Below are positions 55,474 to 64,000 of a DNA stretch of 64,000 bases, in pieces; within the stretch, counting starts at the first letter, position 1, and each line of letters opens with the position of its first letter. This DNA is from Reinekea sp. G2M2-21 (lineage in GTDB: Bacteria > Pseudomonadota > Gammaproteobacteria > Pseudomonadales > Natronospirillaceae), in assembly GCF_015687175.1 (NCBI RefSeq), contig NZ_JADPQG010000004.1, positions 1 to 64,000 of the forward strand, in the 5' to 3' direction. The position numbers and the translations under genes are program-made. The notes under the pieces were generated by a model that worked only from the letters and a program-made list of their open reading frames with translations, had not been told where the DNA came from and searched no databases.

Positions 55474-56189
55474 GATAATTTGGCCATAAGATCCGCCACT
55501 TGTTTTTCCAGAATCTCCACTCGTTGAGTCAATTCATCGATTGCCGAATGGTCGACCGCGCGCGAAGCCGTCGCCTTCGGCAGTGCACTGAGGTCTGGTT
55601 CTCCACACAATAAATGCGTGTAACGATCTTCCCGTTGTCCGGCCTGGGCGGGGATTTTTACAACCAATGGTTTCAGTTTACCGAGAAGGGTTTCCAGCAG
55701 TTCCTGTACCTTCGTGGCGCTGCCAAAGTCAAACATACGATGACTGCGACTGAACAGTTCGTTCACCGTTTGCGGGCCACGTAACAGCATTAAACAGAAA
55801 ATTGCTTGTTCCGCTTTATCGAAACTCAAGGCTTTACTGAGTTTTTGTTTGAATTTGTCGGCTCTCGAACCGTATTCGATCTCCACCAAGTCCCGTGCTT
55901 CGAGTTGGTTCAGGCATCGCTGGACTTCACCATTTTGCAAGTTCATCACCGGCTCGCGGCTGGTTTTTTGATTGCACGCCAATACCAGGCTGTTGAGTGT
56001 CAGTGGATAAACATCCGGCGTTGTCATCTGTTTTTCCATCAGCGAGCCGAGCACTCGAGCCTCCGTTGGAGTGAGCATTGCGTCGTTGTTTTCGATATCG
56101 GTTTCACGTTGATCTGAAGATAAATCCATGTGCTGCGTCCGGTCGGTGAAGTTGGTGCTCAATTTTTCATGTTTGCCATGGAAAATCAA
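55470..56189 (-). CDS. YceH (DUF480) protein
   Basis: The 239-residue cytosolic protein carries the two winged-helix DUF480 repeat signatures: LTPTEARVLGSLMEKQMTTPDVYPLTLNSL, then NQKTSREPVMNL. A coiled-coil tail ends it. The function is unknown but DUF480 is widespread in proteobacteria. Internal ATGs near 56129 and 56078 could be the true start because no SD is visible at 56189. It is coupled to YceI. Confidence 0.88.
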   Translation of the reverse strand: MIFHGKHEKLSTNFTDRTQHMDLSSDQRETDIENNDAMLTPTEARVLGSLMEKQMTTPDVYPLTLNSLVLACNQKTSREPVMNLQNGEVQRCLNQLEARDLVEIEYGSRADKFKQKLSKALSFDKAEQAIFCLMLLRGPQTVNELFSRSHRMFDFGSATKVQELLETLLGKLKPLVVKIPAQAGQREDRYTHLLCGEPDLSALPKATASRAVDHSAIDELTQRVEILEKQVADLMAKLS

Positions 56190-56235
56190 CTGAGATCCCC
56201 ATTAGTTTTTCATACCGACAGAGTATGCGGGTGAA

Positions 56236-57114
56236 TTATTCTGGCCACGATTCAGGGTAGGGGTACCAGTACTTTGCTTCGTTGACTATTTTTTGCGTTT
56301 CCGGTGTCAAGAGCGGATTGTTGATGACGAACCGTTTGCGTGCGGTAAGGTTGGCTTCTTCTAGAAAGCGTTTTATCTGAGGATGATTATAGAAAAATTC
56401 ATCAAAGCTACCGTCATTTATAGCGGACATCAGGCCGGTTTCTAGTCTGCTAGCAAGGACTTCATTTTCTTTGCTAACAAAGAAGTAAATGGGTGCTCGG
56501 TATGACAGGAGAATGTTGGAGTCTACAGTCAGGTTCATGTCTGGATGAGCTGCGACTTCTTCGTAGGGTTCTACCACGCCGCGCGGAAAGTAGTCGAAGC
56601 GTTTTTCACTGAGCATTTTGAAGAGGCTCTGGTAGGACGGTGACGTGACTACTGGAAATCCCGATCTACGGAGTATGTCGGTGTCTGGCCAGTCGTGACC
56701 CTGTCCGGCTTTTAACTGCTGCAGTTGATACAAGCTCTCAATGTTAGCGAACTGTTGCGCGTCTGGTTTTCGGATAATAAAGATTCGGTATCCTAATAAA
56801 CCTTTTTGCAATGGAATGCGAATGGGGCGCAGCATCTGTTCATTTTTGGGAGATGTCATACTCCAAAGGATATTGATTCGGTCGTTGGCCGCAATTAACG
56901 CCGCCGCGCGCGATTGAACAATAATGTCTCTGGAGAAGGTCAACTCATAATCACCGAACTCGTCGCGTGTTTTTTCCATGATGAGTGTCAGTAAGTCAAT
57001 GAAGTACTTGTCTCTGACATCACCGTCTGCTGATGGAGGCCGATAGCTGATAATTGTTTTCGCATCAACGGTAACGAACATACATATCAGCACTACTGCT
57101 AGAAGGGCTCTCAT
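56236..57114 (-). CDS. Periplasmic binding-protein-like (SBP_bac_3 type)
   Basis: The 292-residue protein has a signal peptide (RALLAVVLICMFVTVDA) and a two-lobed periplasmic-binding fold: IISYRPPSADGDVRD start, IILWSMTSPKNE hinge, and FDYFPRGVVEPYEE, of the amino-acid-binding-protein family. It lacks ABC partner genes, so it may act as a solo sensor input. The ligand is unknown. It is a lone gene between divergent or convergent neighbours. Confidence 0.72.
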   Translation of the reverse strand: MRALLAVVLICMFVTVDAKTIISYRPPSADGDVRDKYFIDLLTLIMEKTRDEFGDYELTFSRDIIVQSRAAALIAANDRINILWSMTSPKNEQMLRPIRIPLQKGLLGYRIFIIRKPDAQQFANIESLYQLQQLKAGQGHDWPDTDILRRSGFPVVTSPSYQSLFKMLSEKRFDYFPRGVVEPYEEVAAHPDMNLTVDSNILLSYRAPIYFFVSKENEVLASRLETGLMSAINDGSFDEFFYNHPQIKRFLEEANLTARKRFVINNPLLTPETQKIVNEAKYWYPYPESWPE

Positions 57115-57197
57115 GAATTGTAGGCCTGTCTCTATTTTTGTTTTTAGAATAGTCCAAAAACTATTTCAGCGCACATTAAGTGCGCCATTTTAGGTCA

Positions 57198-59060
57198 TCA
57201 TTCTTCTGGATGAGCGTGCACGCTTTTGCCCAGAAGGTCTTCTTCCCATTCTTTGGTTATTTTCCGCACCATCTCGACAAATTCCGGGTTTTGGCTTGAC
57301 GGAACATCTTGCTTATACACCTCCGCTGTTGCCAGCATGGCTTCTCGATCTCGCTGATTGAACTCTACAACGAGCGCTTCAGCCTGCTCACGGGTATAGC
57401 CGAGTGCTTCATAGGCTGAGCGTCCCATGCGCAGGGAGCTGTCGTAGGTTTCACGGACAATGTCCCGACACCCGGCAAACCAGAGATCATACACGTGGGT
57501 ACGGTCCCTGGCGCGCGATATGATATGTACGTGCGGATAGTGTTTTGAGATGTATTTAACGAGGTCTGTAATGTGTTCACGGTCATCAATAGCAATAACC
57601 AGCATCTTGGCATTTTCAATGCCCGCCGCGTGCAGTAAATCCGGGCGTGTACCATCACCAAAAAAAACTGTGAAGCCAAAGCGACGCAGCATTTCCAATT
57701 GTGAAGAGCTATAGTCGATTACTGTTGTTTTATACCCCAGGCCGCGAATCATACGGTTTACAATGCCACCCACACGACCGTGGCCGATAATGATGATGTC
57801 TGTTTTCTCATCGATCACATCGGCTTCACGTTCTGGTGTCGCGAACTTGGGAGCGATTACCTTGTCGAGAAAGATAAATAGCAGCGGAGTGAACAGCATA
57901 GAAAGGGCGACCACAAGCATCAGTTTGTCCGCGATATCCGTTGGAATCACCGAACTGGCGACCGTAAAGCTGAGCAAGACAAAGCCGAATTCACCGGCTT
58001 GAGCCAGGCCGATTGCCATGAGCCAGCGGTCGTAGCCATTCACTCTGAATATCTTGCCGAGGATCAGCAGAACACTGGCCTTCAACGCCATTAATCCAAA
58101 AGTTAACGCGAGGATGAGTCCCACATTGTCAAACAATAGAGAAAAGTTAATGCTTGCGCCCACAGTGATAAAGAATAAACCCAGCAGTAAGCCTTTGAAC
58201 GGGTTGATATCGGATTCCAGTTCATGACGATACTCACTGTTGGCCAGAACTACTCCGGCCAGGAAGGTGCCCAACGCGGGAGACAAGCCCACTAACGACA
58301 TTAATAATGCAATGCCGATAACCATCATTAATGCCGTCGCGGTGAACAGCTCCCTCAGCTTCGCGGTAGAAATGAAGCGAAATAGGGGGCGGGTAAGGTA
58401 ACTGCCCACAAACAGGACAAAAGCAACGGCAGCAACAGTGACTAAGGCGGTTTGCCAGCCATTAAGACCGTCCACGAGGCTTAGCGTGTTACCATGACCA
58501 TCATCTGCGGCGTGTTCAGCTGCGGCGTGCGTGATGTCCAATAGTTCAGGTAACGCCAATAAGGGGATCAATGCGAGCATAGGAATTACCGCAATATCCT
58601 GAAACAGCAATACCGAAAAGCTGGCCTGACCACCGTCGCTTTTCATTAAGCCTTTTTCATTCAATGTTTGCAGAACAATAGCGGTGGACGACAACGCAAA
58701 CACCAAGCCGATGGCCAGCGCAACAGACCAAGGCTGCCCCATCAACATGGCGATAATCATAACAGCCGTGGTGGTGCCGGTTACCTGTAAACCACCCAGC
58801 CCCAATAATTTGTGACGCATGTTCCACAGCATCTTGGGTTCCAACTCTAACCCAACCAGAAACAGCATCATGACCACGCCAAACTCGGCAAAATGCTGAA
58901 TTGAGACGACATCCACGTGCAGAAGATTCAGTAAGGGTGCGATTACGACACCGGCGATCAAATAGCCCAGCACTGAGCCCAGCCCCAGTTTGGTGGCGAT
59001 TGGCACAGCAATAACACCCGATACCAGCAGTATTGTGGCTAACAACAGAAAATCGGTCAT
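57198..59060 (-). CDS. CPA2-family K+/H+ antiporter with TrkA-N domain
   Basis: The 620-residue protein has about 12 membrane helices (GVIAVPIATKLGLGSVLGYLIAG first; FALSSTAIVLQTLNEKGL with the conserved motif) and a cytosolic TrkA-N/RCK domain (IIIGHGRVGGIVNRMIRGLG). It belongs to KefB/KefC/YbaL types that exchange K+ for H+, often under glutathione or NAD control. The KefF-type ancillary gene is absent, though a glutathione transferase gene lies just upstream. Confidence 0.88.
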   Translation of the reverse strand: MTDFLLLATILLVSGVIAVPIATKLGLGSVLGYLIAGVVIAPLLNLLHVDVVSIQHFAEFGVVMMLFLVGLELEPKMLWNMRHKLLGLGGLQVTGTTTAVMIIAMLMGQPWSVALAIGLVFALSSTAIVLQTLNEKGLMKSDGGQASFSVLLFQDIAVIPMLALIPLLALPELLDITHAAAEHAADDGHGNTLSLVDGLNGWQTALVTVAAVAFVLFVGSYLTRPLFRFISTAKLRELFTATALMMVIGIALLMSLVGLSPALGTFLAGVVLANSEYRHELESDINPFKGLLLGLFFITVGASINFSLLFDNVGLILALTFGLMALKASVLLILGKIFRVNGYDRWLMAIGLAQAGEFGFVLLSFTVASSVIPTDIADKLMLVVALSMLFTPLLFIFLDKVIAPKFATPEREADVIDEKTDIIIIGHGRVGGIVNRMIRGLGYKTTVIDYSSSQLEMLRRFGFTVFFGDGTRPDLLHAAGIENAKMLVIAIDDREHITDLVKYISKHYPHVHIISRARDRTHVYDLWFAGCRDIVRETYDSSLRMGRSAYEALGYTREQAEALVVEFNQRDREAMLATAEVYKQDVPSSQNPEFVEMVRKITKEWEEDLLGKSVHAHPEE

Positions 59061-59263
59061 CGTTTACGCATCCGTTTAAATATGAGAATTAACGGCAAAG
59101 TATAGCGTGAACAATCGCATGTAAAGAAAATGCAGATGGAACGTAATTGAATGCGGAGAGAAGAAATGCACAGCCTGGCCCTAACCTCGTTCTTAAGTCC
59201 AGAGTAGAACTCCCCTTAAGCGATATGGTGAAATTTTCGGGCTAGGCGGCTGTGCTAAGCGGG

Positions 59264-59947
59264 TTAGCCTCCAACCACAGAGCCACGTTGCACGCTTGGC
59301 AGGTCGTAGAAGCGGCCCCGGTATTGCTCGACTAATGGGTAGTTGTTGGTGCCTAGTTCATCATGGCCTTCGTACCAGTCCAGGCCTTTAATCCATGGGG
59401 CAATGGCAATATCTGCCACGGTCAAGTCGTCGCCCATAATCCAGGGGCGACCATCCTGCAGACGTTTTTCTAACACACCTAAAATGCGTTGGCTTTCATC
59501 ACGGTAGCGGTGCATCCCATAGTCGTCCGTTGTTTTATCGGCGGCGTACTTATAAAAATGCCCAAACTGACCAAACATAGGTCCGACATGACCTACCTGG
59601 AAAAACAGCCATTGAATGGTTTCCCAACGTTTCGCAGGGTCTGATGGTAACAGCTTGCCGGTCTTTTCAGCCAAGTACAGCAGAATGGCACCGGATTCCA
59701 TAAACGATATAGGCTCCCCATTTGGGCCATAAGGGTCGATGATTGAGGGAATCTTGTTGTTCGGGTTAATCTTCAGGTAATCTTCGTCGAATTGATCACC
59801 CTCCATAATGTTGATTTGATGCGCTTCGTACGGCAAACCAATCTCTTCAAGCATGATGGAAACTTTCTGGCCATTGGGCGTCGGAAGCGTATAAAGCTGA
59901 ATGATGCCAGGGTTGGTGGCAGGCCAGCGTTTTGGGAAATCGGGCAT
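59264..59947 (-). CDS. Glutathione S-transferase, Ure2p/YfcG-like
   Basis: ATG 59947 is chosen because SD GGAGAG is four bases before it; the frame further upstream lacks one. The 227-residue protein has the thioredoxin-like N-terminal domain (LYTLPTPNGQKVSIMLEEIG, then NKIPSIIDPYGPNG with the cis-Pro, ESGAIL) and the helical C-terminal domain (DDLTVADIAIAPWI). It resembles YfcG/YghU disulfide-bond reductases. It is divergent from the small kinase gene at 60097. Confidence 0.88.
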   Translation of the reverse strand: MPDFPKRWPATNPGIIQLYTLPTPNGQKVSIMLEEIGLPYEAHQINIMEGDQFDEDYLKINPNNKIPSIIDPYGPNGEPISFMESGAILLYLAEKTGKLLPSDPAKRWETIQWLFFQVGHVGPMFGQFGHFYKYAADKTTDDYGMHRYRDESQRILGVLEKRLQDGRPWIMGDDLTVADIAIAPWIKGLDWYEGHDELGTNNYPLVEQYRGRFYDLPSVQRGSVVGG

Positions 59948-60096
59948 TTTTCTCTCCAGAGGGTATGTTGTGGCCAATATGCGTTGGCTGAGCAAACTAC
60001 GTGTGGGTGAAACGGTGATATTCAAGTTACGCAGTGTCGGTTTCTGCGGACCAATGTTTTATAAGCTTAGATACAAAGTCATAGAAAGGGCGAGAC

Positions 60097-60624
60097 ATGA
60101 AGAAAATTGCCATTGTGGGTTCTGGGGGGGCAGGGAAGTCGACCTTGGCCCGTCGCTTAGGTTATGTGCTGGGTTTGCCGGTGGTGCATTTGGACAACCA
60201 TTTTTGGCAGCGGGGCTGGGTTGAGACAGAGCGGAGCCGTTGGATCGAAATACAGCAGGGCTTCGTAAGCCAAGAGGAATGGATCATCGATGGCAACTAT
60301 GGCGGTACGATGGACGTACGCTTCGCACAGGCCGATACCATCATATACCTGAATTTAAGCCGATATCGCTGTATTTGGCGGGCGATCAAGCGTCGGATTA
60401 TGTACCACGGGAAAGCCCGCCCCGATATGAACAACGGCTGTACCGAACGATTGGATTTCCAGTTTCTGAAATGGCTTTGGCGTTACCCTCGCGATACTCA
60501 CCCCATTACTTGGTCGCATATCGAAAAAGTCGCCGACCGGGCGCAAGTGATTCAATTGAAAACCCCGGGACAGGTGCGCCTGTTTTTAAAAGACATGACT
60601 CGTGTTGAGCAAACAGACATTTGA
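60097..60624 (+). CDS. FlaR-like P-loop kinase
   Basis: The 175-residue protein has Walker A GSGGAGKSTLARRL (residues 8-21), then HLDNHFWQRGWVETE and WIIDGNYGGTMDVRF, the pattern of FlaR/adenylate-kinase-like proteins, called DNA topology modulators though their true role is uncertain. It ends in a positively charged segment with LKDMTR. The start ATG 60097 has GGGCGAGAC upstream. Confidence 0.85.
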   Translation: MKKIAIVGSGGAGKSTLARRLGYVLGLPVVHLDNHFWQRGWVETERSRWIEIQQGFVSQEEWIIDGNYGGTMDVRFAQADTIIYLNLSRYRCIWRAIKRRIMYHGKARPDMNNGCTERLDFQFLKWLWRYPRDTHPITWSHIEKVADRAQVIQLKTPGQVRLFLKDMTRVEQTDI

Positions 60625-60676
60625 ATTTTTTCAACGAAGACCCATGGTGATGTGTTATCAACGAGGACGCTAGCTT

Positions 60677-61042
60677 ATGTATATCGGTGAGTTTGCACAG
60701 CAGTGCGGCGTTAGTGTAAAAACAGTACGTTATTATGAGCAGTTAGGGTTGTTGCCTGAGGTGCAACGGCAGGGTAAGTACCGCGTGTTCGATGACGCGG
60801 CTCAAGAACGAATGCAGCTGATTCAATTGTGTAAAAAACATGGTTTGACGTTGGCGGAAATTGAAGAATTTATCCGTTATCAAACGCAATCGTCTGTTGA
60901 CAGGTGCCAACGAACCTTAACCTATATTCACCGAAAAAAAAGAGAGTTTTCGGAGCAGATTCAAACCTTGCAGGAAAAGGTGAGCCAGTTGCAGCAACTG
61001 GAATCTAAGGTTCGTGAAAATTTGTCTGTCGAGCGCGTGTGA
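60677..61042 (+). CDS. MerR-family transcriptional regulator
   Basis: The 121-residue regulator has the MerR HTH (YIGEFAQQCGVSVKTVRYYEQLGLLPEV) and a long coiled-coil dimerisation helix (KKREFSEQIQTLQEKVSQLQQLESK). No metal-binding Cys cluster is seen at the C-terminus, so a non-metal or unknown signal is likely. Its probable target is the promoter at 61877-61908, which has the MerR-type 20-base spacer and dyad. Confidence 0.85.
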   Translation: MYIGEFAQQCGVSVKTVRYYEQLGLLPEVQRQGKYRVFDDAAQERMQLIQLCKKHGLTLAEIEEFIRYQTQSSVDRCQRTLTYIHRKKREFSEQIQTLQEKVSQLQQLESKVRENLSVERV

Positions 61043-61060
61043 TGTGATCGCGCTTTTTTT

Positions 61061-61777
61061 GTGTTAAATCTGATCATTAAACATGAACACGCTAAGCCGG
61101 TGAGGTTCAGTAATTTCTACCAAGCAGGAAGGACCAACCTGATAGAAATCGCATTACAAGCAGCCGAAGATCTGACAAAAAAGCATAATCCTGAATTTAT
61201 CGTTCTCTATGGGTCTATTGCTCGTGGTGATTATGCGGATGAAAGTGATATCGATCTCGCTTGTTTTTGTGAGAATCCTTCGGTTTCAAAAGATGTTCGT
61301 TTGTTTAAAGGTAAGAAACTTGATTGCTGGTTGTATTCTCTCTCGGAAGCCGTGCCAGAGAAAAAAGAGTTCCTGAGGTTTGTCGGTGGAAGATTATTGC
61401 TTGATAAACACGGTGAAGGACGTCAGTTCTTAACAGAGGTTACGCAGGTGTTTGAAGTCGGACCTGAACCGATTAAACCGGATGCCACCGATCACCTGAA
61501 AGAGTGGGCAAAAAATATGTTGCACAGAGCAGCGGGAAACTCTGTAGAAGCACAATATCGGAGAACTTGGCTTCCCTGTGCTTTGCTGGAAATTTATTTC
61601 GAACTCAGAAATCGTTGGTACCTCGGGTCGAAACAGAGTTTTTCCTGGCTAAGTGAAAACGATGTCACCACTTTAGTATTATTCGAAAAGGCGTTTGCAA
61701 ACCCGACTGATTTAGAGGTCCTTTCGGCGTTGGTGAGTGCCACGTTAAATACCGATCATGCGCAGTCTTCTGGTTGA
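61061..61777 (+). CDS. Nucleotidyltransferase-domain protein
   Basis: The 238-residue protein has the Pol-beta nucleotidyltransferase signature YGSIARGDYADESDIDL with the GS and two Asp. The rest is a helical C-terminal domain (WYLGSKQSFSWLSENDV). Such proteins transfer nucleotides to small molecules or proteins. The start GTG 61061 has no SD. It lies 18 bases after merR, on the same strand. Its substrate is unknown. Confidence 0.75.
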   Translation: MLNLIIKHEHAKPVRFSNFYQAGRTNLIEIALQAAEDLTKKHNPEFIVLYGSIARGDYADESDIDLACFCENPSVSKDVRLFKGKKLDCWLYSLSEAVPEKKEFLRFVGGRLLLDKHGEGRQFLTEVTQVFEVGPEPIKPDATDHLKEWAKNMLHRAAGNSVEAQYRRTWLPCALLEIYFELRNRWYLGSKQSFSWLSENDVTTLVLFEKAFANPTDLEVLSALVSATLNTDHAQSSG

Positions 61778-61876
61778 ATTAAATTAATACAGTAGAAAGT
61801 CATTATTTCTGCAATTGACGCGCCTTATGCGATTCCTCTGGTTTACGCTGAAGACCCAGTTCAATTTATACAAAGC

Positions 61877-61908
61877 TTGACTCTACCCTATAGGGCAGAG
61901 TGTAGAGT
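61877..61908 (+). promoter_or_regulatory. MerR-type promoter with operator dyad
   Basis: TTGACT (61877-61882) and TAGAGT (61903-61908) are separated by 20 bases, longer than the usual 17, and the dyad ACTCTACCCT-ATAGGGCAGAGT (61880-61901) fills the spacer with one pair mismatched. This is the mark of a MerR-activated promoter, and a MerR gene lies 0.8 kb upstream. It should drive the hydrolase gene at 61938. Confidence 0.75.
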
Positions 61909-61937
61909 GCATAAAACGTAGTCGAGAGAATTATTTT

Positions 61938-62894
61938 ATGCACCTATCATTTCAATCCCTGACTGACGCTGTGAAGCGTTTTTTCCGACGTCCTGTTCGT
62001 GCTGTTTTGTTTGCAATGGCGGTGGCATTTCTTCTTCTGGCCTGGTTGTTTATACCGCCGTCACCCGCGTTGACGGAGTTCAAGGTCGGCACGGTTTCCA
62101 ATAAGGGTTGGACCTCTGTGCTGAATCATCCGGTTGATTTAAATGTACAGGTCTTGCGTGTTGGTGCTATCCAGATGGATCGAAATTCACTGCTGCAGCA
62201 AGGTCCGCAAGATTGGTCAGAGCGGTACGCTGCGCTCGCCGTAAAAGCCTATGTGTTTGAACACCCGAACTATGGTCTGTTCGCCATTGATGCGGGGTTT
62301 CACCGTTCGTTCGCGGACCAAAATGAAGGGAATTATAACGGGTTGATGCGTGTCATGGTTAAACTGTCGAACATTGAGAATTCTTTGACCACACCAGCGT
62401 TGGATGCACTGATCCCGGTGAATACGTTGAAAGGTATGTTCCTTACGCATCTGCATCCGGACCATACTTCCGGGATCGAATCGTTTCCGGCGGACATGCC
62501 GGTGATTGCCGACGTCCGAGAATACGATTGGCTCGGGAAACTGATCAATACGGATTTACTGGAAAAGCATCGACATTGGCAATACTTGTCGTTTGAACAT
62601 GCCGCGTCCATCGCGCCCTTTAACGAGGTGTTGGATGTGTTCGGCGATGGCTCGGTTTGGGCATTGTCGACTAGGGGACATTCCGCTGGTCACGTGTCCT
62701 ATTTGCTGAATGACACAAAAGGCGCTGTGTTGGTTACAGGAGATGCTAGCCATTTTGGGTTCGGTTTTCATCAGCGTTTGGCACCCGCCGCGCCGGGTGA
62801 AACAAACAAGCAGTTTGCGCGGCAAAGCTTGAATGCGTTGGTGTCATTTGCTGAGCAATTTCCACAGGTACGGGTTGAGTTGGGGCACGAATAG
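61938..62894 (+). CDS. Membrane-anchored metallo-beta-lactamase-fold hydrolase
   Basis: The 318-residue protein has an N-terminal membrane anchor (VLFAMAVAFLLLAWLFI, residues about 23-39), then the MBL metal motifs THLHPDHTSG, STRGHSAGH and VTGDASHFG, with a final VELGHE. The fold hydrolyses lactones, esters or phosphodiesters; the substrate is unknown. Its promoter looks MerR-controlled. Ends just before the terminator at 62902-62928. Confidence 0.85.
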   Translation: MHLSFQSLTDAVKRFFRRPVRAVLFAMAVAFLLLAWLFIPPSPALTEFKVGTVSNKGWTSVLNHPVDLNVQVLRVGAIQMDRNSLLQQGPQDWSERYAALAVKAYVFEHPNYGLFAIDAGFHRSFADQNEGNYNGLMRVMVKLSNIENSLTTPALDALIPVNTLKGMFLTHLHPDHTSGIESFPADMPVIADVREYDWLGKLINTDLLEKHRHWQYLSFEHAASIAPFNEVLDVFGDGSVWALSTRGHSAGHVSYLLNDTKGAVLVTGDASHFGFGFHQRLAPAAPGETNKQFARQSLNALVSFAEQFPQVRVELGHE

Positions 62895-62901
62895 TCAGGC
62901 C

Positions 62902-62928
62902 AAAAAAAGACCCGCCGAGAGGCGGGTC
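62902..62928 (-). terminator. Rho-independent terminator of the chitinase gene
   Basis: GACCCGCC (62909-62916) and GGCGGGTC (62921-62928) pair around GAGA; the A-run 62902-62908 gives a U-run on the minus strand. It lies 26 bases beyond the chitinase stop. On the + strand it may also stop the MBL transcript weakly. Confidence 0.85.
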
Positions 62929-62954
62929 AACTCGTGTGAGGCTGCCTTAGCTGG

Positions 62955-64000
62955 TTACAGGTTGCATTCCAGCGCCCAAGAGCTGTCGCTGCCGGGTTCG
63001 GTTTGTGTGTACCAAAGCGCGTTCCAGATTGCGTTGTTGTGTACCATTTGGTCGCCGGCATTGGCATGGTCCGGGTTACCAGCCCAGTCGGTTTGTGGCC
63101 AGTTCGGGTATACCGCAACGCCGGTGGCGTCGCAGCTGCCGTCGCCACCGCCATTGTTGCCGCCGTTATCGCCACCGTTGTTACCGCCCGTGCTTAGATC
63201 GGCAATCGGCAAGCTTGGGTATTCCTGAGCAGTACCATACCGGTTGCTACCTACGATAACTTCCACACCCGTTGGGCGCGGAACCGGCAGGTAATAGTTC
63301 ATGGTAACGTCTACTTCGGCACCGGCCGCCAATGTTTGCCAAGCAGGCAACGTCAGGCTGACACGATGGAAAGTGTTTTGCAGACCACCAACGTTGTTGC
63401 CGGCAGGGTTACTGCCATCACTGATGACTTTTAGGTTCATACCTGACTGATCATTAATGACACTCGATGTTGCCGTTGGCATGTTGAATTCAATGGTCAC
63501 GCCACCGGGAATGTCTTGTGTGCCATTGTTTTTAATGCGCAGGGTTGGGTTTAGTGGGTAGTTGTTATCGCCGACCTTGTAGTTCAAAAAGTCGTAAGCG
63601 AGGTCAACCACTTCGGTGGGCGCAGTGATGTTATCAGCGGTGACATTGCCATAGGGTGATGCGTTGCCGAACGCGTTGTACGCAATACTGGTAAGAGTAT
63701 CACCGATGAAGTATTCACCCGCGCCGTTGTTGCGTTCTGGGTACCAGGCGTAGTCGCCCGCCAATTCCCAAAACATAATGCCGCCCACGCCTTGGTCAAT
63801 CACGTACTGAACTTTTGCCGTCATTGACTGTTCGTCTTCGGTGGAAATGAATACGCCGTTCTGTGCGTTCCAGAGCCAAGGCGCTTCCGCGACGCTGTCG
63901 TAATGGCGGTTGTAGGTGCCACTGAGCGTGGTGTTTGCATCGAAACCATAGGCAGGCAGGTAAGAACCGGCGATGCCGTTTTCCAGATTTTTCGCATGCC
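62955..64000 (-). CDS. GH18-type chitinase, C-terminal part, with chitin-binding domain
   Basis: The frame runs through the window edge at 64000, so the N-terminal part is missing. Visible are the end of a GH18 barrel (YHAKNLENGIAG, GVGGIMFWELAGDYAWYP), a long beta-rich linker domain (VEVDVTMNYYLPVPRPTGVEV), a Gly/Asn-rich linker (around 63140-63200), and a C-terminal CBM5/12-type domain with NWPQTDWAGNPDHANAGD and WNALWYTQTEPGSDSSW. It hydrolyses chitin outside the cell. Ends in the terminator at 62902-62928. Confidence 0.88.
   Translation of the reverse strand, partial: HAKNLENGIAGSYLPAYGFDANTTLSGTYNRHYDSVAEAPWLWNAQNGVFISTEDEQSMTAKVQYVIDQGVGGIMFWELAGDYAWYPERNNGAGEYFIGDTLTSIAYNAFGNASPYGNVTADNITAPTEVVDLAYDFLNYKVGDNNYPLNPTLRIKNNGTQDIPGGVTIEFNMPTATSSVINDQSGMNLKVISDGSNPAGNNVGGLQNTFHRVSLTLPAWQTLAAGAEVDVTMNYYLPVPRPTGVEVIVGSNRYGTAQEYPSLPIADLSTGGNNGGDNGGNNGGGDGSCDATGVAVYPNWPQTDWAGNPDHANAGDQMVHNNAIWNALWYTQTEPGSDSSWALECNL

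Noticed and set aside
57365-57679. 104-residue minus-strand ORF inside the CPA2 antiporter gene
   Set aside because: It is a shifted frame of the TrkA-N domain coding sequence with no independent start site.

Overview
The window looks like chromosomal DNA of a free-living, probably marine, polysaccharide-degrading gammaproteobacterium. The support is a chromosomal-integron cassette array, an FNR/Dnr-type nitric oxide reductase operon, three secreted GH43 glycosidases, a GH18-type chitinase, MetE/MetR, a CPA2 antiporter and a GGDEF-EAL protein. I cannot name the genus from sequence alone. No rRNA, tRNA, CRISPR array, prophage or integron integrase gene was found.

Layout. (1) 1-6342 is the distal tail of an integron cassette array read on the + strand. 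Most cassettes begin with a GTTNNNN core whose exact reverse complement ends the same cassette. Cargo includes an EVE-HNH nuclease, a HIT protein, several unknown small proteins, and two genes broken by single nonsense codons. One attC is split by an IS110/IS1111-family element. (2) 6343-10451 is a 430-bp leader with a perfect FNR/Dnr box, followed by norC-norB-norD without norQ. (3) 10448-17902 carries regulators (GlxA/AraC type, LysR), DUF1272 and rhodanese genes, an SRPBCC protein, a chemoreceptor and a lipase-like hydrolase. (4) 18260-23634 holds three consecutive secreted GH43 enzymes with ricin-type and AbfB modules in different orders, ended by a strong terminator; together they suggest removal of arabinose from arabinan or arabinoxylan. 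(5) 24811-30750 is an accessory region: hairpin repeats, a RadC-like protein with an altered metal motif, 80-bp direct repeats, an AAA/STAND-type ATPase, a broken acetyltransferase, a TIR-domain protein and a hexanucleotide repeat. The ATPase and TIR genes resemble defence-island cargo, possibly in relic cassettes.

(6) 30846-43137 is ordinary chromosome. It includes a Tat-exported agmatine-deiminase-family protein, a non-integron homologue of one cassette protein, and a methyltransferase. It also has a YtrA-type GntR/ABC operon whose promoter is covered by a perfect operator and which ends in two tiny membrane ORFs, an SDR/ECF-sigma pair, and a CDGSH-glutamate-synthase fusion followed by DUF2785 and lipoprotein genes. 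(7) 43214-54756 holds a dapA-type gene, a rhodanese lipoprotein, a GGDEF-EAL protein, metE/metR and a QEGLA-motif protein. Two copies of a roughly 135-bp element lie here (44478-44610 and 48490-48623); both fold into the same two-stem structure with a compensatory base-pair change, so they are candidates for an undescribed RNA or miniature element. (8) 54802-64000 holds YceI/YceH, a periplasmic binding-protein-like gene, a KefB/C-type antiporter, a glutathione transferase, a small P-loop kinase, a MerR regulator with a matching MerR-type promoter in front of a metallo-beta-lactamase-fold hydrolase, and the 3' part of the chitinase gene.
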